Assembly: GCA_003573975.1 (NCBI GenBank)
Contig: AP018533.1
Coordinates: forward strand, 1,054,001 to 1,118,000
Length of the DNA stretch: 64,000 nt
Direction: 5' to 3'
Origin: Clostridiales bacterium CCNA10
GTDB lineage: Bacteria > Bacillota > Clostridia > Oscillospirales > Oscillospiraceae
In this document: piece after piece, positions 26,901 to 35,287 of the stretch
How positions within the stretch are numbered: position 1 is the stretch's first letter
How the letters are laid out: every line of letters starts with the position of its first letter
The notes under the pieces: model-generated
Database searches by the model: none
Told to the model about the DNA's origin: nothing
The model's input: the letters and a program-made list of their open reading frames with translations, nothing else
Program-made: the position numbers and the translations under genes

Positions 26901-28791
26901 AAGGATGCAGGACACCGTTCACCAGTATGCGGAGAAATACCGTTCTATGGGATTGGACGAGAATAATGACTACATCCAAGAGCTTGGGAAGCAATGGTGG
27001 GAGTATCAGGACGAGATCGATGAAATCTTGCATGGTATTTATTCTGACGCTGTTGAAGCGCATGAAAATACCATTGAACTTTTGCAGCACCAGTATGATG
27101 GCCTAAGCGATAGCAAAAATTATCGTGATATGGCTACCAATCTGGAACGGCAGCGTCAAGAGCAACTGAGAATCCAGGAGCTTGCCCATGAGGAAGCACA
27201 GCGGTTAAGAGCGCTTGGTGTGGACGAGAACGATGAGGCAATTCAGGAGTGTATTGACGCATGGTGGGATGCTGAAGACGATATCAAGGAAATCAATGAA
27301 TCTATCGTTGATAATGTCCTTGAACCGTTTGATGAGTTTATCGAATATGCGGATGACTTTGACCTTTGGGATCGGTTTGATTTCACAAAAGTAGATTACC
27401 TAAGGCAAAAGATCACCGCACTGAATCGGTTGCTTGAACAGGGCGTTCTAACTCTAAGGGAGTACACGGAGCTTTTGCGCGAAACTCAACTCGATATTTA
27501 TAATGAGCAGAAAGACGCTATTACAGAAATCATTGAAAAGACAATGGAGCTGGTGCGTCAGGAAGCCGAAGATAAAATCGACGCTCTGGAAGAACAGATT
27601 GATGACTACCAGAAAATCATTGATTTGAAGAAGGAGTCTCTTGAAGTAGCCAGAGATGAAGAGGACTATGAGCGTGAGGTTGCAGAGCGCGTTGCCGAAA
27701 TTGCAAAGGTGCAGGAAAAGATCAATCAGCTGAGTCGCGATGATAGTCGTGAGGCTAATGCAGAGCGACAGCAGTTGGAACAGGAGCTTGCCGAACTTCA
27801 AAATGATCTTGCCGATTACCAGGCAGACTATGCGTATGATGCACAGGTCGATGCTTTGGATAAGGAAGCTGACAAGTTTGAAGAAACCAAGGACAACGAA
27901 ATCGCCAAGGTAGAGGCCAGCGTTGACACTGAGGAAGAGGTGTATAGAGCCGCTATTGACCGTATCAATGCAGACTGGGATCAGCTATACCAAGATTTGA
28001 TTGCTTGGAATAGACAGTATGGAGATATGATCGATGGGGAAGATTCAATTACATCTGCTTGGCAGACTGCTATGCAGGCAGCTCAAGAGTATGGAGATAT
28101 TGTATCCGCTCTAAATGGTATCAATAATGATATCGCCAATGAGCAGCAAGGTATCTTGGATCAACAGCGGGAAGACGCTGAAATCAGTGCAATTATGTCT
28201 GAGATGTATGCAAATGGTCAGGCGTGGGGGTCTGCCTCTGATGAAGAGAAGCAACGCCTCGCTGACGAAAACCTACGGCTTGGCAGATTGCTTGCCCCGT
28301 ATGGTATTAACGCAGTCCGTGGTGATGACGGTGTATGGTATGTAGATCGCGTTGGTGGAGAGCAACTATTCCAAAAATATAGACAGTACATTTATCACGA
28401 TGGAGGAATTGTCGGAGAAGACTCATTGAAGAGCAACGAAGTTTTTGCCAAGTTGCAAAAGGGAGAGGCTGTGTTTACCAGTAAGCAATATAAAAATCTG
28501 TTTAGTCAGATTGGTGATACGATTACTGGTGTTGTAGATTCCGTTGTGCGTAGTCTTGCAACAGCAAAAGATACCACAGCGGCTGCAATTCAGTCTGTAA
28601 CCAACAATGAGAACACAGACAATTCTATGGGAGAGATCCGTATTGAAAACCACTTCGAGGTTAAGAATGCGGATGAGAAATCGGCAAGGGAGCTTGCAGA
28701 ATATTATTCTGATCGCACTATTGATAAGCTTATGACCGCTGCAAAGCGAAAGGGCATGAAGAATAGTATTGGAAGTCACATGCTCCGATAA
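20932..28791 (+). CDS. Tail tape measure protein
   Basis: 2619 aa. GTG 20932 fits the GAGGTGA Shine-Dalgarno best. Coiled coils fill residues 1-430. A tape-measure core follows (AVVQLDSAMTELMKVTDETD, ISSGGIGEAMMRSASAMAEA, ELLAGKRQGNALAAAI), then hydrophobic segments (LNALIGLGIGLAINAIISGI near 925) that may enter the host membrane. Residues about 2000-2330 are long coiled coil, and the last 170 include HDGGIVGEDSLKSNEVFAKL. Using about 1.5 angstrom per residue as known for tape measures, the tail would be very long, near 390 nm. No lytic domain was recognised. Confidence 0.93.
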   Translation: MDELQILLKAIIDGDSVTSLDSQLSNIVKSLSASHEVKLKVAVDETSIRTTQSQLQSIAKQVSSAGNSGRQVQLKVFDAAQLQADGQRYFTGVRDIVSRVQKQFSKLGSVDVVNVFKDAQGDIQSFTASVTKADGVVERFNFNLSKIRHGSRTYSGFVQENSILSDKNAGTNLQKTLDYLNRIDNKIADITSRTLSNTAKPLLADMEQYNQYQTKLTQVKSRIDELRKANTTLSADHKREINSMVADLQRYARELQTSAYAATDLNAATFTNKKAELQAALQTDIQRWQNSGLFGADFKAAVNDAKRMLDEALDPTDLDAYRHQLSLLNQQFKQMKLQNTASGKILDADRLTSNIQTAQLRIQNLKNTYSSFVNDPNLLAKWQQLFDESKMISSSKELTNLNAKIRLFEQELISAGKHSRSLWDDLKANAAKMGSWMVLGGVIAGVMRGVTGLYDAVVQLDSAMTELMKVTDETDASYEAFLSDAADKAVQIGTTYADFVDSTASFARLGYNMEDASQLSEVANIYAVVGDEVDGIEGATNSIISTMKAFGIEVDDTMSIVDKFNEVGNRFAISSGGIGEAMMRSASAMAEANNTIDESIALIVAANNVIQDPDVVGTMWKTVSMRIRGAKTELEEAGLETEYMAETTASLRKKILGLTNVDGGGGFDIMLDEETFKSTYDIMLGISEVWEDMSDIDQAALLELLAGKRQGNALAAAITNMGDAVKVMDTSLNAEGSAVREHEKWMDSIQAKQQQFQAQYEVFANTILSSDLIKGVFDAGTGLLGWLTTLVDTVGALPAVFATVMPFLDKLNLFRTTDQKNWGGSGTGIAFAWNAQKLELDNDIKLLDEYNSKIANLGTSTGDLTQRQIVWNDTIGKGSDRLRSAVKVSDDAAVSSKAYASSMEQASIKTTLMGVKSKAAAIGVQVLNTALNALIGLGIGLAINAIISGITSLVNKSKEAREAALEAGSAAVQSSTELYDLASSYLEMSYAVEAGTASQEDLMSIQDELVAYLETQGIAVQNLSGDYDTLRQSIVEAAREQMRTNISQGIRAADIAKEDAIGELETWLGGNSLYSSAKEGAKEAFDYLDSLGFSGIDTGTKGGTLVLPNSTTTDLFSDITFDQLMENYRYLEDAMNAVRDEYGSENPVFTILADAFNTYDEALKDAIEQIDNANQMIAQDALLAAQALDQPTTVEEFEEFRSQMIQNIENTSGFDDDGTYTAEQLADNVLGSDERYADLLAELQEREASAEAVNEKMREIAEKLVPKTYEELTPGTSAHFHALDAWSAEVEGVKDKLEALSDEEFEIAYNAVINEGATTWEDITAAIEEYNSEQAVATRNAENLQRSIRGMWDSEDFSDTKEELIAMSQAVDGITPRNIEELASESSVLASILEEDGMNAQFLSQILQNMAEGGDGVSLVTAEALKLNDALDGMVDKFDQVTDAKSRYDAAMAVEEKDTDFRSYAEAFEELNAQFEAGTTNSNAFWAAAEFLFGSEQLNTWGWSDGLDEIYDAMQRNKGVFEDAESAGAGFIERLYEMSEAGQLVNDEGEKLIEISRDASGAYDFDVDPENLEEIAEKMGITEEAVIACFEALSMWGDIDFYDLTEVSEVIDEIGLSAETAAGKAINVDRLTEQLMTLGKTDKEIYDVLSALQGLDGVQLFSVSGDIDAVTTSLQNLGLATSDDYTITINYEGLGDLLANLGYTKEEAEGLITKLGEADGITLANADGEVKDVSDALAYIDTITFTNVTTSINGVETAIDDVDNSTTDNAVSEIDGIGSAAEDAATKVYSIGTAIDSVNGRTATVYYNVQRKGGLLGTIGNLLGFAKGTSSAPAGEALLGDEYSPDGSPKPELVVSDGRAYLAGLNGPEIANLNAGDQVYTASETKRILSRSGKRITGTIPAYASGRITTSGLRVETDKTGSTGTPYTPTTTATVTVEAEVDDEQLSEEMEDAIKEIQDELDEILGNYEHDIFMLERNDGTPEEIIAVYKRMQDTVHQYAEKYRSMGLDENNDYIQELGKQWWEYQDEIDEILHGIYSDAVEAHENTIELLQHQYDGLSDSKNYRDMATNLERQRQEQLRIQELAHEEAQRLRALGVDENDEAIQECIDAWWDAEDDIKEINESIVDNVLEPFDEFIEYADDFDLWDRFDFTKVDYLRQKITALNRLLEQGVLTLREYTELLRETQLDIYNEQKDAITEIIEKTMELVRQEAEDKIDALEEQIDDYQKIIDLKKESLEVARDEEDYEREVAERVAEIAKVQEKINQLSRDDSREANAERQQLEQELAELQNDLADYQADYAYDAQVDALDKEADKFEETKDNEIAKVEASVDTEEEVYRAAIDRINADWDQLYQDLIAWNRQYGDMIDGEDSITSAWQTAMQAAQEYGDIVSALNGINNDIANEQQGILDQQREDAEISAIMSEMYANGQAWGSASDEEKQRLADENLRLGRLLAPYGINAVRGDDGVWYVDRVGGEQLFQKYRQYIYHDGGIVGEDSLKSNEVFAKLQKGEAVFTSKQYKNLFSQIGDTITGVVDSVVRSLATAKDTTAAAIQSVTNNENTDNSMGEIRIENHFEVKNADEKSARELAEYYSDRTIDKLMTAAKRKGMKNSIGSHMLR

Positions 28792-28797
28792 GTTAAT

Positions 28798-28828
28798 GCG
28801 GCCACCAATTACGGTGGCCGCTTATTTT
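28798..28828 (+). terminator. Intrinsic terminator after the tape measure
   Basis: GCGGCCACC/GGTGGCCGC (28798-28806 with 28813-28821), then TTATTTTA. Confidence 0.9.
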
Positions 28829-28850
28829 ATAAAAGAAGGAGGCTTTAGAC

Positions 28851-31800
28851 ATGGTTGTTGATTTTGCAAAGGTCAATGTAAAAGAGCAGCCTCTACTTAT
28901 TTTGCAAAACATGGATGATACGCCGATTGGTGTTCTGAAGTATGCTTTTAATGTGGAAGCAGATCTTTGCTATAACGAGGTGTCAACGCTATCGTTTGAG
29001 CTTCCTGGTTATGTGGACGGCAAACAAACTCCAAACTACGAAAAAGTGGTTGGAATGAGAATCATTGATCTAAAGGACTACGGAAGATTCCTTCTGGTAG
29101 ATCCTAAAACAGAGAGCGATGGAGTTCGAGAGGTTAAGAGCTGCACCGCTTATTCTTTGGAGTATGAGTTTACTTTCAAGAAACTTGTGCTTACAGCCGG
29201 CACATATAACCTATGGAACCCGATTGCGCCAAATGATACGATTATTGGAATGATACTTGACCTTATGCCATCGTGGAAAATTGGTCAAGTAGATGCAACA
29301 CTAATCGATAAATACCGCACATTTGACGATAGCGGAGACCAGAATATATATAACTTCATTAAGTCAGATTTGCAAGAATCCTATGGTTGTGTCTTTGACT
29401 TTGACACATATAATCGTCTGATCTATGTTCGTGATATTGCGAATGAGCCAGAGACAACGCCGGTGTTATTCTCAATGGACAATCTCATTAAAGAAGTCTC
29501 TGTTGAGGAAGACACAGAGAGCATCGTTACGCAGCTGAGTGTGTACGGGGCGGACAATGTTGATATTAGAAGCGTCAACCCAATGGGTACAACAAGCTTA
29601 ATTAACCTGGATTATTTTATGACGCATGATTACTTCTCACAGGATATTATCAATAAGTATGACGATTGGAAAGAGACATTTCAATCATATCAGAGGTCTT
29701 ATTTTAATCTTACTGTAGAAGAGGCGTTGAAGACTGCTCAACTACTCACGGAACAGGCCGCTATTACAACGCTTGAAGGAGAGCTGAAAAGCCTTGAGAA
29801 TATCCAGGCGACAACAATCCAAGCAATTGCCCAAGGAATGAAAAGTCAAAGCGATCTGAACAAGGTGAATCAGGATATCTCCGCTAAGAAGAGTGAAATT
29901 ACTGCAAAACAGAATAAGCTCGAAGATATTCGGGCAGAGGTAGACGAGCTTGATGAAAAGATGCAGGATATCAATGAAAAGACAAAACTGAGCGCATTTT
30001 TCACAGAAGACGAGTATAAAATCATTGATCGGTACTTGAAAGAGGATTCTATTTCTGAAGACTCTTTTGTCGCCATTGAAGTCGATTCATTTGATAGCGC
30101 TGGAGAAAGCATTCCTGCAACTGGTTCAATCTTCAATATTATGGACGCTACAGTTACTAAGGTAACAAATGAAGCTGGAAAAGATATTTACTCTATTGTT
30201 GGAGGCAAGATCGGATGCTCGACTTCTGGATTTGTATTGAATGCGGATATCATTCGAGCGTCACTTGATTTTGATGAAAACCACGATCTACTTTTCACTG
30301 CAAGACTGTCAGCTGGTACATTAAATGGAGAAACATTCCCAAGCGGCTGTGTCTCTGTTGCAGGAACTGGTAGCACTGTTACATCAAATGTCGTACCAGA
30401 TTCCAGTGTCGGTGGCGCAATCGAAGAGGGAAGCACTATCTCCTTTAAGATTGGCGATGCGGATCTATACTTCACTCGAAGCACAACGGAATATGAAAAA
30501 CGAGCTGTTGAGTGGGATTTGCTGGACTATGGTGTGGAGCTGATGGAAAGAGTGTCTTATCCATCCTATACATGCAGTCTGGATCTGGCGAATTTTCTTG
30601 CGATGTCAGAGTTTGAACCATTCAAAAACAACCTTATCTTAGGCAGTAGATTGTACTGGCAGAAATCAAGTGGAGAGGTTATGCGTCCATATTTGATTTC
30701 TGTAAGAATCCCGTTTGAAGATTTGACGGGTTTTGAGGTTGAGCTGTCAAGTAAGTATTATGCAAATGGGGATGGGTTTAACTACATCGATCTGATTGAA
30801 GACAGCAATACCGCAGGGAAAACATTGGATAGTGGCAAATGGACATATAGCCAGTTTGTAAATAGTGGTGCGGAAACAAGCCTCAGCAAATTTACAAAAG
30901 AGGCGCTTGATATTGCCAAGAATAACATTCTGTCTTCTTCTGGTCAAGATATTTCCTGGAGTGAATCTGGCTTACGGTTACGCAAAAGAAAAGAGAACAA
31001 TCCAGAAGAATATGAGCCTTATGAGATCTGGATGAATAACGGCCAAATCATGTTTACAACAGATAACTGGGCAACCGCTAATCTCGCTATTGGTCAAATG
31101 AAAACAGAAGACGGCGGGATTATGAGCGGTGTAATTGCAGACAGTTTGATTGGTAAATTATTGGCTGGAAGCAGTCTCATCATCGAAAGCGCAAAAAAAG
31201 ACGGCGACATTTCTGTGTTCCGCGTGGATGGGAACGGTGCGTCTTTGCACAATGCTATTTTTGATATTTACAATGGCAATCAAGTGCAGATCACTCTAAA
31301 CCCATATTCAGGATTTGCGATTGGTAAGTACCCACTGTACTCAGGAGACGAGTATACAATTGATGAAGATAATGCAAGCTTCTGGGTAGATATCAATGGA
31401 AATGTTCATATCAAAGGAACACTTGAGGGGTGTGATGGAAAGTTCAGCGGTGAGCTTGTTGCTGCAAGTGGCCGTTTCAAAGGTGTTGTACAGGCTTCTG
31501 ATTACCAGGATTTGAATGGCAGAAGTATGCTGACTTCAAGCTATAAATTCTCTCCTACATACCTGGAGCTAAGGGGGCTTACTATCAGCAATGGCAGCAA
31601 GAATACCCTTGTCATTGATAGCGCCGGCAATATTACAATGGATGGAAATATCACACTTGGCTCTGGCTCTCGTATTAACTGGAATACGGTCACGCAGCTT
31701 GGCACTAATCCGCAGATTTCAAATCTGGAAGACGATATGGATTACCGCCTAACGCGGATCAATACGCAGCTCGACGGCGTATATGAAGAGATTGATTGGC

Positions 31801-32156
31801 TTTCAGAGAATATGTGGACTGAAAGAGAAATTAGAAATATTTCGTCCACAGTGATCACAGACGAGCTTGTGTCAGCTCCCAATATTAAAGGCGCATATAT
31901 TCAGGGCGGAACGATTCAGGGTTGCGACTTTTTGTTTGGAGATTATGGAGTTATCTATGATGGATATGGTAGCGACGGTGTGAGCAGAACGGATTTGGTG
32001 TACATTGAGTCTACAAGAGGAATTGCGATTGTTGCAGATGAAGGTATGGCGCTTAGAGCCGGGAATGGTATCTGGATTCCAGACGATGTTCATATCATGG
32101 TAAATGGAGATTATGTGAATTTGGGAAGCGTCATTGAAGATTTACTTGCAAAATAA
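28851..32156 (+). CDS. Tail hub / tail-associated structural protein
   Basis: 1101 aa, ATG 28851 after AAGGAGG. Residues 1-370 resemble the gp27/Tal-like hub of siphophage tail tips (CYNEVSTLSFELPGYVDGKQ, YNFIKSDLQESYGCVFDFD). A coiled coil follows (about 305-385), then a large beta-rich region with repeated short turns (KFSGELVAASGRFKGVVQAS) typical of triangulated beta-helix shafts. The C-terminal part contains SRTDLVYIESTRGIAIVADE. Likely forms the baseplate hub and central spike. The order hub then Dit is reversed relative to many siphophages. Confidence 0.8.
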   Translation: MVVDFAKVNVKEQPLLILQNMDDTPIGVLKYAFNVEADLCYNEVSTLSFELPGYVDGKQTPNYEKVVGMRIIDLKDYGRFLLVDPKTESDGVREVKSCTAYSLEYEFTFKKLVLTAGTYNLWNPIAPNDTIIGMILDLMPSWKIGQVDATLIDKYRTFDDSGDQNIYNFIKSDLQESYGCVFDFDTYNRLIYVRDIANEPETTPVLFSMDNLIKEVSVEEDTESIVTQLSVYGADNVDIRSVNPMGTTSLINLDYFMTHDYFSQDIINKYDDWKETFQSYQRSYFNLTVEEALKTAQLLTEQAAITTLEGELKSLENIQATTIQAIAQGMKSQSDLNKVNQDISAKKSEITAKQNKLEDIRAEVDELDEKMQDINEKTKLSAFFTEDEYKIIDRYLKEDSISEDSFVAIEVDSFDSAGESIPATGSIFNIMDATVTKVTNEAGKDIYSIVGGKIGCSTSGFVLNADIIRASLDFDENHDLLFTARLSAGTLNGETFPSGCVSVAGTGSTVTSNVVPDSSVGGAIEEGSTISFKIGDADLYFTRSTTEYEKRAVEWDLLDYGVELMERVSYPSYTCSLDLANFLAMSEFEPFKNNLILGSRLYWQKSSGEVMRPYLISVRIPFEDLTGFEVELSSKYYANGDGFNYIDLIEDSNTAGKTLDSGKWTYSQFVNSGAETSLSKFTKEALDIAKNNILSSSGQDISWSESGLRLRKRKENNPEEYEPYEIWMNNGQIMFTTDNWATANLAIGQMKTEDGGIMSGVIADSLIGKLLAGSSLIIESAKKDGDISVFRVDGNGASLHNAIFDIYNGNQVQITLNPYSGFAIGKYPLYSGDEYTIDEDNASFWVDINGNVHIKGTLEGCDGKFSGELVAASGRFKGVVQASDYQDLNGRSMLTSSYKFSPTYLELRGLTISNGSKNTLVIDSAGNITMDGNITLGSGSRINWNTVTQLGTNPQISNLEDDMDYRLTRINTQLDGVYEEIDWLSENMWTEREIRNISSTVITDELVSAPNIKGAYIQGGTIQGCDFLFGDYGVIYDGYGSDGVSRTDLVYIESTRGIAIVADEGMALRAGNGIWIPDDVHIMVNGDYVNLGSVIEDLLAK

Positions 32157-32168
32157 TATGGAGGTCGT

Positions 32169-32360
32169 ATGAAAGAAATCATTAAGAAAATTGATGCTGC
32201 TGTCCGCGTCTTAAATAATATCGAGGTTAAACAGAAGCAAAATTTGTTGAATATGGGTGGGGTCATCGACCTTCTGGAGAGTGTTATCGTAGATCTTCAG
32301 AAGATGGATATTGAGGCGACGCTCAATAAGGAAAATGCTGAAGGAGAAGAAAAAGAATAA
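32169..32360 (+). CDS. Small helical protein, 63 aa
   Basis: ATG 32169 after TATGGAGG. Entirely helical with hydrophobic heptads (IDLLESVIVDLQKM) and an acidic tail. It lies between hub and Dit genes, so a baseplate accessory or assembly role is plausible. Not recognised. Confidence 0.6.
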   Translation: MKEIIKKIDAAVRVLNNIEVKQKQNLLNMGGVIDLLESVIVDLQKMDIEATLNKENAEGEEKE

Positions 32361-32384
32361 TATATATCCTCAGGAGGTGGTGCA

Positions 32385-33191
32385 ATGGCTTTTTGGGGTG
32401 ATTATTTCGTCTATGATGGGATACCATGTACGGAGTTTGGCCTAAGGCTTTATGAGGTGAATGGCGTTACGCCTGGGGAGGCGAAGTTCTCTGTGGCCTC
32501 CGATATTTCCGAGGACAGAGTTTCAAGCAGATACCGCCCGTTGTTTTATGGTGTTACACAAAATGAACCTCTTTCGTTTAAGATGGTTTTTGGAGCCGAC
32601 AAAGAGCTTGCGAACAGCGGAGGTTTTTTTGACGCTTGGGATAGAGAAGCAATCAGCTCATGGTTATCGCCATTGGATGGATACAAATGGCTTGAAATTG
32701 AACAGGATGACATGGAGCAGGTTCGCTATCGTTGCATCATCGAAGAGTTAGAGATGGTGGAGATTGGCAATCTGCCCATTGCTTTTTCTTGCACTGTGAG
32801 ATGTGATTCCCCGTTTGCATATCAGTATCCAGTGACATACTCCTATACATGCCAGGGCAACACCAATATTTTGCTTAGGAATCTTGGTAGTTATAGGGGA
32901 GGATATCAACCAAAGCTCAAAATCACAACGAATGGTACAGATAGTATCAAAATTATTAACCATTCAGACAATGATAGAACTTTTGAATTTACAGGACTTC
33001 CTCAATCCTATTTCTTGGAAATAGAAGTGGATAATGAAAATGGGGTTATCACAAATAATATGGATCTTAATTTATATCCATATTTCAATTTTGAATTTTT
33101 CAAACTTATTTGCGGAGACAATTCATTAGAAGTTGTTGGCGATTGTAAGCTTGAAATCACATGTGAATTCCCGGTTAGCGTAGGAGGATAA
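32385..33191 (+). CDS. Distal tail protein (Dit-like)
   Basis: 268 aa, ATG 32385 after CAGGAGG. The N-terminal part (FVYDGIPCTEFGLRLYEVNG) and the pair LEIEQDDMEQVRYRCII then CTVRCDSPFAYQ are typical of the siphophage Dit family, whose hexameric ring joins tail tube to tip. The C-terminal half (about 150-268) is a galectin-like beta domain by position. Small size argues against inserted carbohydrate-binding modules. Confidence 0.85.
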   Translation: MAFWGDYFVYDGIPCTEFGLRLYEVNGVTPGEAKFSVASDISEDRVSSRYRPLFYGVTQNEPLSFKMVFGADKELANSGGFFDAWDREAISSWLSPLDGYKWLEIEQDDMEQVRYRCIIEELEMVEIGNLPIAFSCTVRCDSPFAYQYPVTYSYTCQGNTNILLRNLGSYRGGYQPKLKITTNGTDSIKIINHSDNDRTFEFTGLPQSYFLEIEVDNENGVITNNMDLNLYPYFNFEFFKLICGDNSLEVVGDCKLEITCEFPVSVGG

Positions 33192-33196
33192 GCAAA

Positions 33197-33565
33197 ATGA
33201 TTAGTAAAGTTTATAATCTGCCTGAGATTTCATTTGTTGGCGGAGAGACACATGATCTGCGCTTTCATTTGTTTACGGACACAGGCAGAGTTTTTAATGC
33301 CTCTGGCGCAAAAGCGACATTCTCAATTGTGTATTCGGTAAATCGAACAGGAGCACCAGTGCTATCAAAAGCAATGAGTGTTATAGCCGATGATGATGGA
33401 ATTGAAAGTATTCTTGCCGTTACACTGCTCCCAAAAGAGACTGTCGATTTGTACGGGAAGTACATCTACCAGATTACGATCCAAGACATGTCTGGGGAAA
33501 CGGATATCCCAAGCCAGGGTATTTTGGGAATCACCAATAACATTGATAAATCGGTGATTCGTTAA
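33197..33565 (+). CDS. BppU-like baseplate protein (putative)
   Basis: 122 aa, ATG 33197 just after the Dit stop. The layout FVGGETHDLRFHLFTDTGRV...ATFSIVYSVNRTGAPVLSKA resembles the N-terminal domain of upper baseplate proteins, which read as a single Ig-like fold. It would attach fibres to the Dit ring. Only this domain is present, so it may be an adaptor. Confidence 0.6.
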   Translation: MISKVYNLPEISFVGGETHDLRFHLFTDTGRVFNASGAKATFSIVYSVNRTGAPVLSKAMSVIADDDGIESILAVTLLPKETVDLYGKYIYQITIQDMSGETDIPSQGILGITNNIDKSVIR

Positions 33566-33570
33566 TTTAT

Positions 33571-33596
33571 TAGGAATAAGTTAATCTATTTGCAAG
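33571..33596 (+). repeat. Intergenic motif AGGAATWAGTTAA, copy 4
   Basis: AGGAATAAGTTAATCTATTT between the BppU-like gene and the next baseplate gene. A weaker relative, GATTAGTTAG, occurs at about 34014. Confidence 0.6.
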
Positions 33597-33607
33597 GAGG
33601 ATATGAA

Positions 33608-34009
33608 ATGAACACTACATACTTTCTGAATCAAGTGATGGGAAATTTGTTTAAGACAAAGGAAACTCCTGCACTTCCAAGCGAGTATTACATTGGCCTA
33701 AGTTCTACCGCTCCAAATATCAGTGGCGGTAATGTCACAGAGCCTCTTTCAAACTCTGGATATAAAAGAGTGAAGCTTGAGAATTTGAGTGAGCCGGCAG
33801 ATGGTGTAATTACAAATGAGCAGGCCATTTCTTTTGATGAGTCAACTGCAAACTGGGGAACAATGTCCCACTTTGTTATTTATGATGCGCTGGAGGCCGG
33901 AAATCTACTTATGTATGACACCCTATCCACCCCTCGTAATGTTGAGGCCGCAACTATCGTAACGATTAAGGCAAACAGCCTGACTTTGACTTTGAGCAAC
34001 CCAGCTTAA
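33608..34009 (+). CDS. Tail-tip / fibre-base protein
   Basis: 133 aa from ATG 33608, seven bases after AAGGAGG. The sequence LPSEYYIGLSSTAPN, then NWGTMSHFVIYDALEAGNLL and MYDTLSTPRNVEA, is a recurrent pattern in baseplate proteins of Firmicutes phages that pair with fibres. Exact role unknown. It sits between BppU-like and fibre genes. Confidence 0.55.
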   Translation: MNTTYFLNQVMGNLFKTKETPALPSEYYIGLSSTAPNISGGNVTEPLSNSGYKRVKLENLSEPADGVITNEQAISFDESTANWGTMSHFVIYDALEAGNLLMYDTLSTPRNVEAATIVTIKANSLTLTLSNPA

Positions 34010-34034
34010 TTACGATTAGTTAGGCGGTGGAGAG

Positions 34035-34955
34035 ATGGCGCAAACATACAACATTTATCTCCGAAAAAGACTAACTGAATTTGACCTGATTATTAGGAAT
34101 TTGCCATATCGTGACGGCCTCGTGATTTACAACCGCATGTATCTTGACGCAATGGTGAACTATCTATATTTGCAAAAGTTTATTGTTGGCGATACGGATA
34201 CGAAGCTTGTATCAGAAATTGATAATTTGTTAGAACGAGTCTTCAATATCTTTTCAAGCGGGATGGAACTTGGTGCAGAACTTGAGTTGTTCGCAGCAAA
34301 ACCAACTGGCGGTTCAACAGAGCTGGTTTTAACTACAGGTAAAGCCAATATTGGTGAAGAAAGCTTTAACACATTCCAAAATGTCACACAGCTTTTGACA
34401 AACACACTGAAGTACGATATCGCAAAATCTCTTGGGTCTGGATCAACGGAAATGGAGCTAAGGACAGCTCCAGCGTCTACTTTGAAAGAAGCGTTAGAGA
34501 AGTTTAAGAACACTATGCTCTTAGACTCTGACGCTTCTACCTCCGCTATTACCCATGGTGAAGCAGAGACCGATATGGTTCTGACTACAAACGATTTTGA
34601 TATCTTCTACATGCTGTCTGTAGAAGGAGAAGCAATGATGAATTTGCTTTTCTCTGCTGACTTTGAGATGTGGTATACGCTTGGGACAGGCGATAGTTCG
34701 ATGTGCTTGACGGTTGAGAATAGCGGTGTGCAATCTAAAAAGTTTATGACGTATGAAAGCTTCCTCAATCTTGTTTTGGAGATAGGGAATATTTTGCAGT
34801 GTTTTATCTTCCCGGATGAGAGCGGATCTCTTCTATCTTCCGAACTAAACATCGGAATGAAAAGACATAGGTTGCTTTCTGAAATGGATAACTTAACACT
34901 GTCTGAGCATGACGATATTACATTAGAAGAATTAGACTATGTGATTTTGGCGTGA
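34035..34955 (+). CDS. Tail-region structural protein, unknown
   Basis: 306 aa, ATG 34035. Contains repeated beta hairpin-like units: GSTELVLTTGKANIG, GSTEMELRTAPAST, GEAETDMVLTTNDFD and GDSSMCLTVENSG, each about 50-60 residues apart. This internal repeat suggests a modular fibre or baseplate scaffold. The N-terminus (YNIYLRKRLTEFDLIIRNLP) is helical. No family recognised. Confidence 0.55.
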   Translation: MAQTYNIYLRKRLTEFDLIIRNLPYRDGLVIYNRMYLDAMVNYLYLQKFIVGDTDTKLVSEIDNLLERVFNIFSSGMELGAELELFAAKPTGGSTELVLTTGKANIGEESFNTFQNVTQLLTNTLKYDIAKSLGSGSTEMELRTAPASTLKEALEKFKNTMLLDSDASTSAITHGEAETDMVLTTNDFDIFYMLSVEGEAMMNLLFSADFEMWYTLGTGDSSMCLTVENSGVQSKKFMTYESFLNLVLEIGNILQCFIFPDESGSLLSSELNIGMKRHRLLSEMDNLTLSEHDDITLEELDYVILA

Positions 34956-34979
34956 CGAAAGAAGAAAGGAGTTTTCGAT

Positions 34980-35273
34980 ATGTCAAAAGGTACTCTTGGT
35001 AGTTTTAATGGTACTACTACTGCCAATGTAAATATGCTTGATATTTTTAAGCAAAATGAGATGGCGGCACATGAAAATAGTACACTTGCGTTTACCGATC
35101 ATATGGTAATCAAAAAGATTGGAATTCAATGTGAGGCGGGAACGGAAGTAATTATCAATGGATGCGAGATCCCTATTGTGTCTGGAGTATTCGAGCTTGG
35201 TTTTGGTCAAGTGGATATTACAAGTCTCGTGTTCAAAGAAGAGAAGTCAGTGAACATCTACTACATGTATTAA
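34980..35273 (+). CDS. Small tail-region protein, 97 aa
   Basis: ATG 34980 after AAAGGAG. Beta-rich, GSFNGTTTANVNMLDIFKQN then IIDGCEIP-like turn and a hydrophobic end (KSVNIYYMY). It resembles small fibre-associated proteins but matches no family I can name. The following gene begins 15 bases later. Confidence 0.55.
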   Translation: MSKGTLGSFNGTTTANVNMLDIFKQNEMAAHENSTLAFTDHMVIKKIGIQCEAGTEVIINGCEIPIVSGVFELGFGQVDITSLVFKEEKSVNIYYMY

Positions 35274-35287
35274 GGAGGTGCTTTTCA

